Below, one piece after another: positions 8,431-16,348 of a DNA stretch of 64,000 nt. The position numbers and the translations under genes are program-made. How positions within the stretch are numbered: the first letter of the stretch is position 1; each line of letters opens with the position of its first letter. A model generated the notes under the pieces. That model saw nothing but the letters and a program-made list of their open reading frames with translations. It searched no databases and had not been told where the DNA came from. Source of the DNA: Larkinella sp. C7 (lineage in GTDB: Bacteria; Bacteroidota; Bacteroidia; Cytophagales; Spirosomataceae); the NCBI RefSeq assembly GCF_006149005.1, contig NZ_VBSL01000004.1, positions 248,001-312,000 on the forward strand. Reading direction: 5' to 3'.

Positions 8431-10401
8431 ATGATCACCCGAATTCGATTTTTTGCTGCGGTTTTGACTACGACGGCAGGCCTGATTGCCGATGCGCAAA
8501 TACCGGTCAAACGCTTCGAACCCGTCAGTTTTTCGCAGGTCAACATCACCGACCGGTTCTGGCGTCCGAAGCTTGATAAAGTGGCTACGGCCACCTTGCA
8601 GGCCTGCATTTTCCAGACCGAAGAAAAGACGGGGCGCATCCGGAATTTCGAGAAGGTGCAGCGTGGAAAGCACGAAAAACACGAAGGCGTCTACTACGAC
8701 GACAGCGATGTCTACAAAGCCCTGGAAGCCATTGCCTATTCGCTGAAAAACCGCCCCGACGCCGAACTTGAAAAGAAAGCCGATGAGTGGATCGACAAGA
8801 TCGCAGCCGCCCAACAACCTGACGGATACCTCAATACGTATTATTCGCTCGTCGGTTTAGACCAGCGCTGGACCGATATGGAAAAGCACGAAGACTACTG
8901 CGCGGGTCACCTCATCGAAGCCGCCGTGGCCTATTACAACACCACCGGTAAACGGAAATTACTGGACGTCGCCATCTGTTTTGCCGACCACCTCGATGTG
9001 ACGTTCCGGCAACCCAACCGCCACTGGGTAAGCGGGCATCAGGAAATAGAACTGGCGTTGATGAAGTTGTATCACCTGACTAAAAATGACCGGTATCTGA
9101 AACTGGCCGACTGGTTTCTGGATCAGCGGGGGCGGGGCTTCGGCGTCGGCAAGATCTGGGACCAGTGGAAGTCGCCGGAATACTGCCAGGATGCCACACC
9201 GGTGAAGAATCAGAAGGAGATTACCGGACACGCGGTTCGCGCAATGTACCTCTACACGGGGGCGGCCGATGTAGCAGCCACCACCGGTGACGCGGGCTAT
9301 ATGAATGCCATGAAAACCGTCTGGGAAGATGTGGTGTACCGCAATATGTACATCACGGGCGGCATTGGCTCGTCGGGTCAAAACGAAGGCTTTTCGCTGG
9401 ATTATGACCTGCCCAACGAAACGGCGTATTGCGAAACCTGTGCGTCGGTCGGGATGGTTTTCTGGAACCAGCGGATGAACCTGCTCACTGGCGAAGCCAA
9501 ATACATCGACGTGCTGGAACGGAGTCTGTACAACGGAGCGCTCGACGGCCTGAGCCTGAGTGGCGACCGGTTTTTCTACGGTAATCCGCTGGCTTCCAAC
9601 GGCAATACGGCCCGGAGTGCCTGGTTTGGAACGGCCTGCTGCCCGTCGAACATTGCCCGCCTGGTGGCGTCGCTCGGCGATTATATTTATGGCAAAAACG
9701 ATTCCGGGCTTTGGGTCAATCTCTACATTGGCAGCAACACAACGCTGAAAATCGGCAAGACCGACGTTTCGGTTCAGATGGAGACGAACTACCCCTGGGA
9801 TGGCGGTGTGAAACTCACGGTAAATCCGGTCAAGAAGACGCCTTACGCCCTGCATCTGCGCATTCCGGGCTGGGTCAGCAACGTGCCGGTGCCGGGTGAT
9901 CTATACCGGTTTCAGGAGGAGCGTCCGGCGAAGTTTACGGTGACACTAAACGGAAAACCGGTCGATTACCGGGAAGAAAATGGCTATGCCGTGGTGAACC
10001 GGACGTGGCAGAAAGGCGATGTAATCGAGCTGACGCTGCCGATGGAGGTGAAACGGGTGGTCGCGAAAAAAGAACTGGTGGCCGCCAATGACCGGGTTGC
10101 CATTCAGCGCGGGCCGTTGGTCTATTGCGTGGAAGGAGCCGACAACAATGGCCAGGCCTGGAACCTGATGGTACCTGATCAAACGGCGTTTACAACCCAG
10201 GCCTATCAGGTGAGCACGGAGCCGGTGGTGTCGATTCAGGCCGAGGTGCCGGTGGTGGGGCCGTCGGCCGATGGCGCGAGTGTGGTGACGGAGAAGAAGA
10301 GAATCACGGCCATTCCGTATTACGTCTGGGCCAATCGCGGCAAAAGCCCGATGCAGGTCTGGCTGCCGACCAAAGCCAAACGGGTGAAAATCACCGACTA
10401 A
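8431..10401 (+). CDS. GH127 (DUF1680) beta-L-arabinofuranosidase-like glycosidase
   Basis: A 656-residue protein with a signal peptide (about residues 1-23, ending ADAQ), so secreted or periplasmic. The (alpha/alpha)6 barrel and following beta domains match DUF1680. In the GH127 enzyme HypBA1 a zinc ion is held by Glu and three Cys, one of which is the nucleophile. The counterparts here are E335 and C337 (YCETCAS) and C403-C404 (CCPSN), so the active site is complete. The likely reaction is release of terminal beta-L-arabinofuranose from plant glycans, although DUF1680 relatives have other substrates. The 3' end overlaps the convergent kinase gene by 11 bp. Confidence 0.88.
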   Translation: MITRIRFFAAVLTTTAGLIADAQIPVKRFEPVSFSQVNITDRFWRPKLDKVATATLQACIFQTEEKTGRIRNFEKVQRGKHEKHEGVYYDDSDVYKALEAIAYSLKNRPDAELEKKADEWIDKIAAAQQPDGYLNTYYSLVGLDQRWTDMEKHEDYCAGHLIEAAVAYYNTTGKRKLLDVAICFADHLDVTFRQPNRHWVSGHQEIELALMKLYHLTKNDRYLKLADWFLDQRGRGFGVGKIWDQWKSPEYCQDATPVKNQKEITGHAVRAMYLYTGAADVAATTGDAGYMNAMKTVWEDVVYRNMYITGGIGSSGQNEGFSLDYDLPNETAYCETCASVGMVFWNQRMNLLTGEAKYIDVLERSLYNGALDGLSLSGDRFFYGNPLASNGNTARSAWFGTACCPSNIARLVASLGDYIYGKNDSGLWVNLYIGSNTTLKIGKTDVSVQMETNYPWDGGVKLTVNPVKKTPYALHLRIPGWVSNVPVPGDLYRFQEERPAKFTVTLNGKPVDYREENGYAVVNRTWQKGDVIELTLPMEVKRVVAKKELVAANDRVAIQRGPLVYCVEGADNNGQAWNLMVPDQTAFTTQAYQVSTEPVVSIQAEVPVVGPSADGASVVTEKKRITAIPYYVWANRGKSPMQVWLPTKAKRVKITD

Positions 10402-11713
10402 AGGTTGATAAATCCGGGCTCGAAACCGGCAAACTCAACGCGCTGGTGAAGGTGTGGGCTTTCCAGTCCAGTTGCAGAGTCCCGCCCAGCAGCGTGGTTA
10501 AGCGGTGCGTAATCCAGAGCCCCAGACCGTGGCCTTCTTTGAACGGATCGGCCCGGTAATAGGCTTGTCGCAGATCGAGCGTCGGGCCACTCTCCCGCAT
10601 TGTCCGGTTTTCGATTTGAACCCGCCATTGCCCGGATTTTTGGAGCCGGATGGTGACCACGCTATCCGAAACGGCGTATTTGACGGCATTTTCGATCAGA
10701 TTCAACAGGATGTGTTCCAGTTTGAGGGCATCCGTTTGTAAAATGGCGTCGGAGAAACCGGAGCGGTCGAAAACCGTCGTGACCCCATACTCGGCCGTCA
10801 GCGAGGCCAGTTGCCGCAGACAGTTGTCCAGTAATTCCGGAAGATCGACGGCGGAAAGTTTGAGAACCGGCGCGATGGTGTCGGGCTGGCTCAGCGTCAG
10901 AAACTCGTTGATCAGGCGCGTCAATCGGCTCACTTCCTCCAGTTGCCCGCTCAGAAACGTCGCGGTTCCGGCATCGAGATGACCCTGTTTCAGGGTAACC
11001 TGCAAACCGGTTTTCATCACCGTCAGGGGCGTGCGAAGTTCGTGCGCGGCCGCCCCGAAAAAATGCCGCTGGCCCTCGACGCTTTCCCGAATTCGGGCCA
11101 GCATTCGGTTCAAGGTCGCCGTGAGATGATAGAGTTCATCCTGGGTTTTGGGTAATTCGATCGGGTCGATGGCGCTGGCATGATTGATCGCATCGACTTG
11201 TTTCACAATGCGTTGGATGGGTTGCAGGAGCCAGCCAGCCACCCCATACCCCGCTCCGAACGCCAGAATCAGACTGAGCACCCAGCTCAGTCCGAACACC
11301 CACCGAAGTCGTCCGATGTCCTGCCGCAAGCTTTCATCCGGCACGGCCAGCGTCAGTTGAAGCTGCCCGTCGGGCGTTTGAACGGGTGAGCCTTCGACGG
11401 TGATGGATCGGTAGGAGGTCCGGTTTGAAAGGCGGCTGGTTTCGCCCGGAAAACCAGGGCTGCGGAACAACTCGCGACGCTGGCCGTAGCTGCGGTAAAC
11501 TACCCGCATTCGCTCGGTTTCGGTGGGCAAGGGAATCACGACGGGGTCGACACTGACGAGCGCCAGAAGCCAGGCCGCCCGGGTTTGGGTGGCGCGGTCG
11601 AAAGCCCGTTGCAAACCGGCTTCAGCGCGGGTAAGCATAAGATATCCTGCCGCTCCACTGATGAGGGCAAAAACCGCCAGCACGGCCAGCACGATCCGGC
11701 TGCGCAAGCTCAT
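10391..11713 (-). CDS. membrane sensor histidine kinase (EnvZ/BaeS-like)
   Basis: A 440-residue classical kinase. TM1 is at about 5-27, then a ~110-residue periplasmic sensor domain, TM2 (about 137-160, LSWVLSLILAFGAGYGVAGW), HAMP, and HisKA with the phospho-acceptor His in HELRTPLTVMKTG (about 223). The catalytic ATPase domain carries NLIENAVKYA and GHGLGLWIT. Its ATG overlaps the stop of the response regulator gene by 4 bp, so the two are translationally coupled partners. The 3' end runs 11 bp into the convergent GH127 gene. The signal sensed is unknown. Confidence 0.9.
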   Translation of the reverse strand: MSLRSRIVLAVLAVFALISGAAGYLMLTRAEAGLQRAFDRATQTRAAWLLALVSVDPVVIPLPTETERMRVVYRSYGQRRELFRSPGFPGETSRLSNRTSYRSITVEGSPVQTPDGQLQLTLAVPDESLRQDIGRLRWVFGLSWVLSLILAFGAGYGVAGWLLQPIQRIVKQVDAINHASAIDPIELPKTQDELYHLTATLNRMLARIRESVEGQRHFFGAAAHELRTPLTVMKTGLQVTLKQGHLDAGTATFLSGQLEEVSRLTRLINEFLTLSQPDTIAPVLKLSAVDLPELLDNCLRQLASLTAEYGVTTVFDRSGFSDAILQTDALKLEHILLNLIENAVKYAVSDSVVTIRLQKSGQWRVQIENRTMRESGPTLDLRQAYYRADPFKEGHGLGLWITHRLTTLLGGTLQLDWKAHTFTSALSLPVSSPDLSTFSR

Positions 11714-12381
11714 GGCGTTTTGAGTCGATAGCCCCGACCCACCTGCGTTTCGATCAGCCCCGCTATGCCGCTCGCATCCAGCTTTTTACGCAGTTGGTAA
11801 ATGTGTACTTCAATCACGTTGCTGCCCATATCGTAGTCGGCCGACCAGACTTTTTCGGCGATTTCGTTTTTGGTGATCAGTTGCCCGGCCCGGCGCAGCA
11901 GCAGTTCCAGCAGGGCGAATTCGCGGTTGGTCAGGTTCAGGCTGATTCCGCCTTTGATAACTTCGTGTGAGATAAGCCGCATTTCCAGGTCCGCCACCCG
12001 CAGCACCACGTTGTCGCTGGTGGTTGTCCGGCGTTGCAGGATGCGGATTCGGGCCAGCAACTCGTCAAAATCGAACGGTTTGCGGAGGTAGTCGACCGCG
12101 CCCAGGTCCAGGCCCTGCACCACCGTAGCCGGATCACTCAGCGCCGACAGGATCATCACGGGCACGGTTAATCCAAAAGCCCGGAGGTTTTTCAGTACCT
12201 CAAAACCGGTTTGGCCCGGCAACATCAGATCGAGCAGCACCAGGTCGTACAACCCACCGGCCAACTGGTCGAGCCCTTCGGAACCGGAGTGTGTGAGGTC
12301 GGCGACGTGGCCGTTCTGTTCCAGGCCCTGTTTGATAAACCGGCCCAGTTTGCGCTCGTCTTCGATAACCAGAATTTTCAT
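11710..12381 (-). CDS. OmpR/PhoB-family response regulator
   Basis: A 223-residue regulator. The receiver begins MKILVIEDE and has phospho-acceptor Asp at about 51 (LLDLMLPGQTG) and Lys about 101 (LRKPFD). The C-terminal winged helix contains LTNREFALLELLL and ends VGRGYRL, typical of OmpR-type DNA binding. The reading frame extends upstream to 12447, but the ATG at 12381 starts exactly at the conserved receiver strand, so I use it. It is the first gene of the pair and overlaps the kinase gene by 4 bp. Targets are unknown; the neighbouring DUF5666-like gene is a candidate. Confidence 0.92.
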   Translation of the reverse strand: MKILVIEDERKLGRFIKQGLEQNGHVADLTHSGSEGLDQLAGGLYDLVLLDLMLPGQTGFEVLKNLRAFGLTVPVMILSALSDPATVVQGLDLGAVDYLRKPFDFDELLARIRILQRRTTTSDNVVLRVADLEMRLISHEVIKGGISLNLTNREFALLELLLRRAGQLITKNEIAEKVWSADYDMGSNVIEVHIYQLRKKLDASGIAGLIETQVGRGYRLKTP

Positions 12382-12444
12382 GAAAAACGCAGAAATGCAA
12401 CGGATGTAGGTGGCGGCTAAAAGTAGGAGAGAATCGAACCAAAA

Positions 12445-12484
12445 CAAAACCGCTCCGGCCTTTCCTTAAGCCGGAGCGGTTTTG
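12445..12484 (-). terminator. rho-independent terminator
   Basis: A perfect 15-bp stem (arms 12445-12459 and 12470-12484) with a 10-nt loop. Read on the minus strand it follows the stop at 12495 by 10 bp and is succeeded by TTTTGTTTTGG. It separates the secreted DUF5666-like gene from the response regulator gene. Confidence 0.85.
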
Positions 12485-12494
12485 AAAACAGGAC

Positions 12495-13316
12495 TTACCG
12501 GACCAGATACTGCTGGCCGTTGATGGTCAACACCGATGCGCGGAGAATGGTCGCTTTTTCGAGTTGCACCTGCCCCTCGTGCGGAATTTTGGCAAAACCC
12601 TGCACGGTAATTGTGCTGCCTTTGGTCGCCAGATTCGACAGTTGAGCGACCACATTCGACGGAATCCGTACAATCGTTTTCGCATCCCCCGAGGTGGATA
12701 AAATCAACCCGTTGACGCGTCCTTCGCGGTCGAGCTGGTAATCCGCGATTTTTCCGGTAACGGTACTCATCGTCGGTGTGGCGGGAGGGGTGGACAATGC
12801 GACTGGAGGAGCGTCGGTCACCGTTGTTTTACCCGCCGTCAAACTCGTCATCCGAAAGAGGTTTTCACCCCTGGGGGTTGTTTCGGAAAAACCGGTTACA
12901 CTAACGTTGCCGCCTGCTTTCACTGCCTGCTGAACCGACTGGCCGAGGTGCGCCGGAAATTTTACCGTGGTGACGCTGCCGGACGCATTTTTGAGCGTAA
13001 AACCGTTCAATATAAAATCGTCATTGCCCGTCAACTGGCCGACGGTTCCGGTCACCGTGGTCAGGGCCGTCAGCCCTTCCCGCCGTCCCAGGGGGCCACG
13101 GGCTTCCCGACGGTCGGGTCGGTGGCCGGGGTGCCGGCCGGGGCCACCGGGCCTTTCCGGTCGCGGCTGAACGAAGGCGGGTGGAGCCAAACCGGGGGAG
13201 AGGGTGGTTACTTCGGGTCCGTTGGGCTGATCCGGAGCGGTTTGGGCGTACAGATGAGGGGCCAGCAGGCAGCCTGTCAGTAACAGGCCGGTCATGAGTT
13301 TTGCGTTGGTTTTCAT
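12495..13316 (-). CDS. secreted DUF5666-like protein of unknown function
   Basis: A 273-residue protein with a signal peptide (about 1-25, MKTNAKLMTGLLLTGCLLAP, then LYAQ), a Pro/Arg/Gly-rich linker (about 35-80), then three similar small beta modules. Each has the pattern TGxVxxL...G..L..G..V.V.GF, the last ending TINGQQYLVR. This resembles the OB-like repeats annotated as DUF5666. No catalytic residues are recognisable. The reading frame extends to 13376, but only the ATG at 13316 gives the signal peptide. The next gene on the strand is the response regulator, beyond a strong terminator, so it is probably its own transcription unit. Confidence 0.6.
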   Translation of the reverse strand: MKTNAKLMTGLLLTGCLLAPHLYAQTAPDQPNGPEVTTLSPGLAPPAFVQPRPERPGGPGRHPGHRPDRREARGPLGRREGLTALTTVTGTVGQLTGNDDFILNGFTLKNASGSVTTVKFPAHLGQSVQQAVKAGGNVSVTGFSETTPRGENLFRMTSLTAGKTTVTDAPPVALSTPPATPTMSTVTGKIADYQLDREGRVNGLILSTSGDAKTIVRIPSNVVAQLSNLATKGSTITVQGFAKIPHEGQVQLEKATILRASVLTINGQQYLVR

Positions 13317-13416
13317 TCGTAGATGTTCTTTACTGTTGATTACGGTAGCAAAACTAACGACGCGCTTTAAGGCCAACCTGAACCTGAAATTAATTTTTCT
13401 TCATACCGCAACCCAT

Positions 13417-14331
13417 TCAGAATTTTTCCTCCATCAGTTCCCGCGTGATCATCACAGCCGCCCGCAGTCCGTTGGTGGCTGCGATCAACACCTGCCGCAT
13501 CATGGTCTGGTTATCGCCGGCGGCAAACACCCCTTCAACGCTGGTCTTTCCAAATTCATTGACTTTGATGAAGCCCATCTCATCCAGTTCACAGCCCAAT
13601 TGCAGCGCCAGATCGTTCGACTGCTGCATCGCCGGGCGCGCATACAAAGCCTGTAAAGGTTTCACCGACTGATCGGCCAGTTTCAGCGCATCGAGCTGAC
13701 CGTTCCGGTGTTGCAGGGCCACGAGTGGGGTTTCGATGATCGGAATGGCATGTTGGTGTAGTTTGGCGTTTTGTTCCGGGGTCAGGGTAGACGGGCCGTT
13801 GGTGAACAAGGTCAGGCCCGGGTTCCAGTGGTGGATCAATTTCGCTAATCCGAACCCCTCGTCCCCATTGCCCAGTACCCCGACAACCTGGTCTTTCACC
13901 TCGTAGCCGTGGCAAAACGGGCAGTGTAGAACCGAAATGCCCCAGCATTCGGCAAAACCGGGGAGGTCAGGCAGAAGGTCGGTTAAACCGGTCGCCAGAA
14001 TAAGCCGTTTGGCCGTAAAAACTTCGCCCTCGTTCGTTCGCACCAGAAATGAAGAATCCGATGGCTGAACGGTGGTAACCGTCGCATCCTGTAGGCTGAC
14101 GGTCGGGTAGGCCAGGGCCTGCTGCCGGGCGATCCGCGTCAGTTCGGCGGGCGTTTCGCCGTCACGGGTCAGGAAACTGTGGGAGTGGGGCGTCTGCCGG
14201 TTGGCGGGCTGGCCGCTATCGAGTACCAGAACCGTCCACAAGGAACGGCCTAAGACGAGGGCCGCGCTCAGGCCGGCGTAACTGCCGCCAATGATGATGA
14301 CGTCGTAGGAGGGAGTTGATGGTTTGTTCAT
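13417..14331 (-). CDS. thioredoxin reductase-like FAD/NAD(P) oxidoreductase
   Basis: A 304-residue flavoprotein of the TrxR-like family. The FAD motif is VIIIGGSYAGLSAAL near the N-terminus, a CPFCHG redox site lies near residue 136, and the C-terminal FAD motif is VFAAGDN. Proteins with CPFCHGYE are usually annotated as NAD(P)/FAD-dependent oxidoreductases rather than true TrxR, and the electron acceptor is unknown. The start is the ATG at 14331; the open frame continues upstream without homology. It diverges from the DUF3299-like gene, and the palindromic operator at 14413-14435 lies between them, so it may share that control. Confidence 0.82.
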   Translation of the reverse strand: MNKPSTPSYDVIIIGGSYAGLSAALVLGRSLWTVLVLDSGQPANRQTPHSHSFLTRDGETPAELTRIARQQALAYPTVSLQDATVTTVQPSDSSFLVRTNEGEVFTAKRLILATGLTDLLPDLPGFAECWGISVLHCPFCHGYEVKDQVVGVLGNGDEGFGLAKLIHHWNPGLTLFTNGPSTLTPEQNAKLHQHAIPIIETPLVALQHRNGQLDALKLADQSVKPLQALYARPAMQQSNDLALQLGCELDEMGFIKVNEFGKTSVEGVFAAGDNQTMMRQVLIAATNGLRAAVMITRELMEEKF

Positions 14332-14410
14332 AAAGGTTCTTCTGATGTAAACGAACTGGCTTTTTTGTTCTCTGCCAGGTGGAAGAACATCTGTATGAAT
14401 CAAATAATTC

Positions 14411-14418
14411 TATATTTG
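14411..14418 (+). promoter_or_regulatory. TAnnTTTG -7 box overlapped by the operator
   Basis: TATATTTG is an exact -7 match on the plus strand, 30 bp before the ATG at 14449. Six of its eight bases are part of the left arm of the palindrome at 14413-14435, so a bound repressor would block RNA polymerase. Confidence 0.55.
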
Positions 14419-14435
14419 CAACAATGTTGCAAATA
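14413..14435. promoter_or_regulatory. palindromic operator 1 (Zur-like candidate)
   Basis: Arms TATTTGCAAC and GTTGCAAATA are separated by AAT and form a perfect 10-bp inverted repeat. The core TGCAACA-A-TGTTGCA has the 7-1-7 geometry typical of Fur-family sites. It lies between the divergent flavoprotein and DUF3299-like genes. The same core is found before the MerC gene and, slightly changed, before the His-rich lipoprotein gene. Confidence 0.75.
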
Positions 14436-14448
14436 AAATGACGATGAT

Positions 14449-14892
14449 ATGGTACGGCTGGTATTGATGCTTTCATGGGGCCTGGGAACATTCACTGCTT
14501 TTGGGGTTGAACCACAACCCGTTAGCTGGGAACGGTTGCAGGATGTGAAGTTTAAAAAGAAATGGTATCCCGAAGAAAACGTCATCATGCTGTATCCAAA
14601 TTTTGGGCCTTCGGTGAAAGTACTGGACGGAAAAACCGTTGCGATAACGGGTTACGTCATCCCGCTGGACGTTGATCATTCTGCCTACGTGGTATCCCGG
14701 TTTCCGATGGCGCAGTGTTTTTTCTGCGGGGCTGCCGGACCCGAATCCATTGTCATGCTCAAATTTAAAAGTCCGGTTCGCCGGTTTAAAACCGACGAAC
14801 GACGGACTTTTCGGGGTACCTTCCGGCTGAATGCGGATAATATTTACGAATTGAACTACATTCTGGAAAAAGCGGAATGGACTGAACGGTAA
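14449..14892 (+). CDS. small secreted DUF3299-like protein
   Basis: A 147-residue protein with a probable signal peptide (MVRLVLMLSWGLGTFTAFG). The core GKTVAITGYVIPLD followed by PMAQCFFCGAAGPESIV resembles the OB-like fold with a CFFCG signature seen in DUF3299-type proteins, which are often found in metal-responsive loci. The CxxC pair could bind a metal or form a disulfide. The start at 14449 is the only nearby ATG in frame. Its promoter is covered by operator 1, and its stop is immediately adjacent to the stop of the convergent His-rich lipoprotein gene. Confidence 0.65.
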   Translation: MVRLVLMLSWGLGTFTAFGVEPQPVSWERLQDVKFKKKWYPEENVIMLYPNFGPSVKVLDGKTVAITGYVIPLDVDHSAYVVSRFPMAQCFFCGAAGPESIVMLKFKSPVRRFKTDERRTFRGTFRLNADNIYELNYILEKAEWTER

Positions 14893-15354
14893 CTAGCGCA
14901 GAACCGACCTGACCTGGGAGAAAGTCGATTCGGTTCGTTCCTGAATCTGCCGGATGTTGTCGAGCATGCCCAGTTGCAAATCGCGCATTTTATCGGCGGG
15001 CAAATCTTTCAGCGTGGCATCCGCATGGTGGTGATGCTCGTGTTTGCCGTGTTCGTGGTGGTGTTCGTGCGGCATTCCCGGCACCTCGACCAGGTTTTCT
15101 TCCCATTGTTCAAACGCCTTTTTCAGACTATCGAGCGACGTTACGGTCGCCAGCGCAACGGGTTCCGTACGGTTTGCCAGCAGGATTTTGAGCGAATCGA
15201 TTTGCTCGATTTGGGGTTCGATAACGGCCTGAATCTGGGTAGCTTCGTGGTGAAATTTGGCGGCTTCCTCAAGCAGAGGATCTTTTTGGTCTGAACGGGA
15301 ACAGGCTCCCAGGCTGAAGGCAAGCGGAACGATCAGTGAAAGAATGCATTTCAT
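14893..15354 (-). CDS. His-rich putative metal-binding lipoprotein
   Basis: A 153-residue lipoprotein precursor with lipobox LGAC at Cys18, so probably anchored in a membrane. The middle (about 95-112) is a cluster of His, Glu and Lys (HEHHHEHGKHEHHHH), a likely zinc or nickel binding stretch. The remainder is predicted helical, with repeated SLKxxF and QERTESTFSQV patterns. Control by a palindrome over its -33 element (15400-15416) and the neighbouring MerC and GTPase remnant suggest a periplasmic zinc-buffering or scavenging role. I do not recognise a named family. Confidence 0.7.
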   Translation of the reverse strand: MKCILSLIVPLAFSLGACSRSDQKDPLLEEAAKFHHEATQIQAVIEPQIEQIDSLKILLANRTEPVALATVTSLDSLKKAFEQWEENLVEVPGMPHEHHHEHGKHEHHHHADATLKDLPADKMRDLQLGMLDNIRQIQERTESTFSQVRSVLR

Positions 15355-15385
15355 GGTACAGGTTGTTTCAGAGGAGAAGTGGGCC

Positions 15386-15416
15386 GAAATCTACATAAAT
15401 TGCAACAGGGTTGCAA
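15386..15416 (-). promoter_or_regulatory. promoter of the His-rich lipoprotein gene with operator 2
   Basis: On the minus strand TTG (15414-15416) is followed after 20 nt by TAGATTTC (15386-15393), one mismatch from TAnnTTTG. The palindrome TTGCAAC-agg-GTTGCAA (15400-15416) covers the -33 end and spacer. The site is 32 bp upstream of the ATG at 15354. Confidence 0.65.
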
Positions 15417-15479
15417 GAGTGTGTCTATTTAAAGCAACAGATCGACCGATTCGCGCTCTATTCCCAAACCGGAAACGAA

Positions 15480-15712
15480 TCATTGGACCGGCGCCCGGCT
15501 GCTTCAACCCGGGTTCGGTACACAAACTCGCCCGCAACTCCTGCGTCACCTGTTCAGTATCCAGATCCTGTCCGATCATCACCAGTTCGTTTTGTCGGTC
15601 GCCAAACAACCCGATGAGCAGGTGAAGCGGTAAGTAAAGTCGTTTTACCGGCCCCTAAAAAAACGCTCAAAGCCGTAACGGGAAGCCGATTCAGGGTGAA
15701 TGCTTGAATTGA
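15480..15712 (-). pseudogene. remnant of a COG0523/CobW-type GTPase
   Basis: Downstream of the MerC gene the minus strand encodes RLPVTALSVFLGAGKTTLLT, the N-terminal Walker A region of G3E GTPases (normally SGFLGAGKTTLLN). Only a few residues later, in a different frame, it encodes LIGLFGDRQNELVMIGQDLD and then QVTQELRASLCTEP, which is the C-terminal end of the same family. About 300 residues are missing between the two and the junction is frameshifted; no start codon is evident. This is an internally deleted, dead gene. The family includes zinc chaperones that are often Zur-controlled, fitting the operators nearby. Confidence 0.8.
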
Positions 15713-15728
15713 AGAAAGGGGGTGATCG

Positions 15729-16103
15729 TCAGTGCGTGTGGTTGTGCGCGTGAGCGCGCAGGTTGAGCAGGTGACAGCCAATTAACCCGGCAGAAGCCGT
15801 GTAGGCCAGGTATTCAAACGCTTCGTGAACGTCTTCCAGCAATAGCGCTCCGGCGAAAAGGCCCAAAAAGGCCCACAAGCCCACCTTGACCAGCCGCTGG
15901 CTGGCCCGGCGGGTGGCAAAATAGACGGCGACGATATTGACTCCAATGAACACATAATCCAGGCTTAGAAAGCCAATCCGCAGCGTTCGATCCGCCAGCA
16001 GGCTGGACGAAATGAGCAAAATAGGTGTGATGAGGCAGTGAATGATGCAAAGTACGGAACCGGTAATGCCGATGTAATCGGCTTTTGAAGAGAAGGCGGC
16101 CAT
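15729..16103 (-). CDS. MerC-domain inner-membrane protein
   Basis: A 124-residue protein with four predicted membrane helices and the MerC-type motif LCIIHCLITPIL near the N-terminus. It ends in a His tail (HAHNHTH). MerC proteins were described as mercury importers, but no merA, merR or merP is present here. In Bacteroidota MerC-domain proteins are often neighbours of COG0523 GTPases, as in this locus, which argues for zinc or related metal handling. The frame continues upstream to 16142, but the ATG at 16103 is preferred. The GTPase remnant lies directly downstream. Confidence 0.78.
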   Translation of the reverse strand: MAAFSSKADYIGITGSVLCIIHCLITPILLISSSLLADRTLRIGFLSLDYVFIGVNIVAVYFATRRASQRLVKVGLWAFLGLFAGALLLEDVHEAFEYLAYTASAGLIGCHLLNLRAHAHNHTH

Positions 16104-16139
16104 AAGTTGGTGTTGGCTTGTGGTTGGTAATGAACGACG

Positions 16140-16178
16140 CAAAAGTACGGTATTTTTTATAAATGCAACAATGTTGCA
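16140..16178 (-). promoter_or_regulatory. MerC-gene promoter with operator 3
   Basis: On the minus strand TTG (16166-16168) is followed after 18 nt by TACTTTTG (16140-16147), an exact -7 match, 37 bp before the ATG at 16103. The palindrome TGCAACA-A-TGTTGCA (16164-16178) covers the -33 element. Confidence 0.7.
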
Positions 16179-16348
16179 AAAATGAAAGCTTCACTTTTAT
16201 TGGGATAATTGGTACGAAACCCACCGGGAGCTAAGAAATCCAGGCGTCGGAAATGAGGAAAGGCAGGGGCAAACGGTATATAAAACCGATAATTTTTAAG
16301 TTATTGGGCAAAAATTAAAAAACGAATTGGCTCATTGCATTCAACGAC

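Noticed and set aside
15554-15781. Intact small gene with a Walker A motif
   Set aside because: The open frame begins inside the MerC gene and leaves the GTPase family sequence right after GAGKTTLL. The matching C-terminus is in another frame, so this is a deletion remnant.
15729-16103. Mercury resistance function for the MerC-domain protein
   Set aside because: No merR, merA, merT or merP is nearby. The operators, the GTPase remnant and the His-rich lipoprotein fit zinc or general metal homeostasis better.
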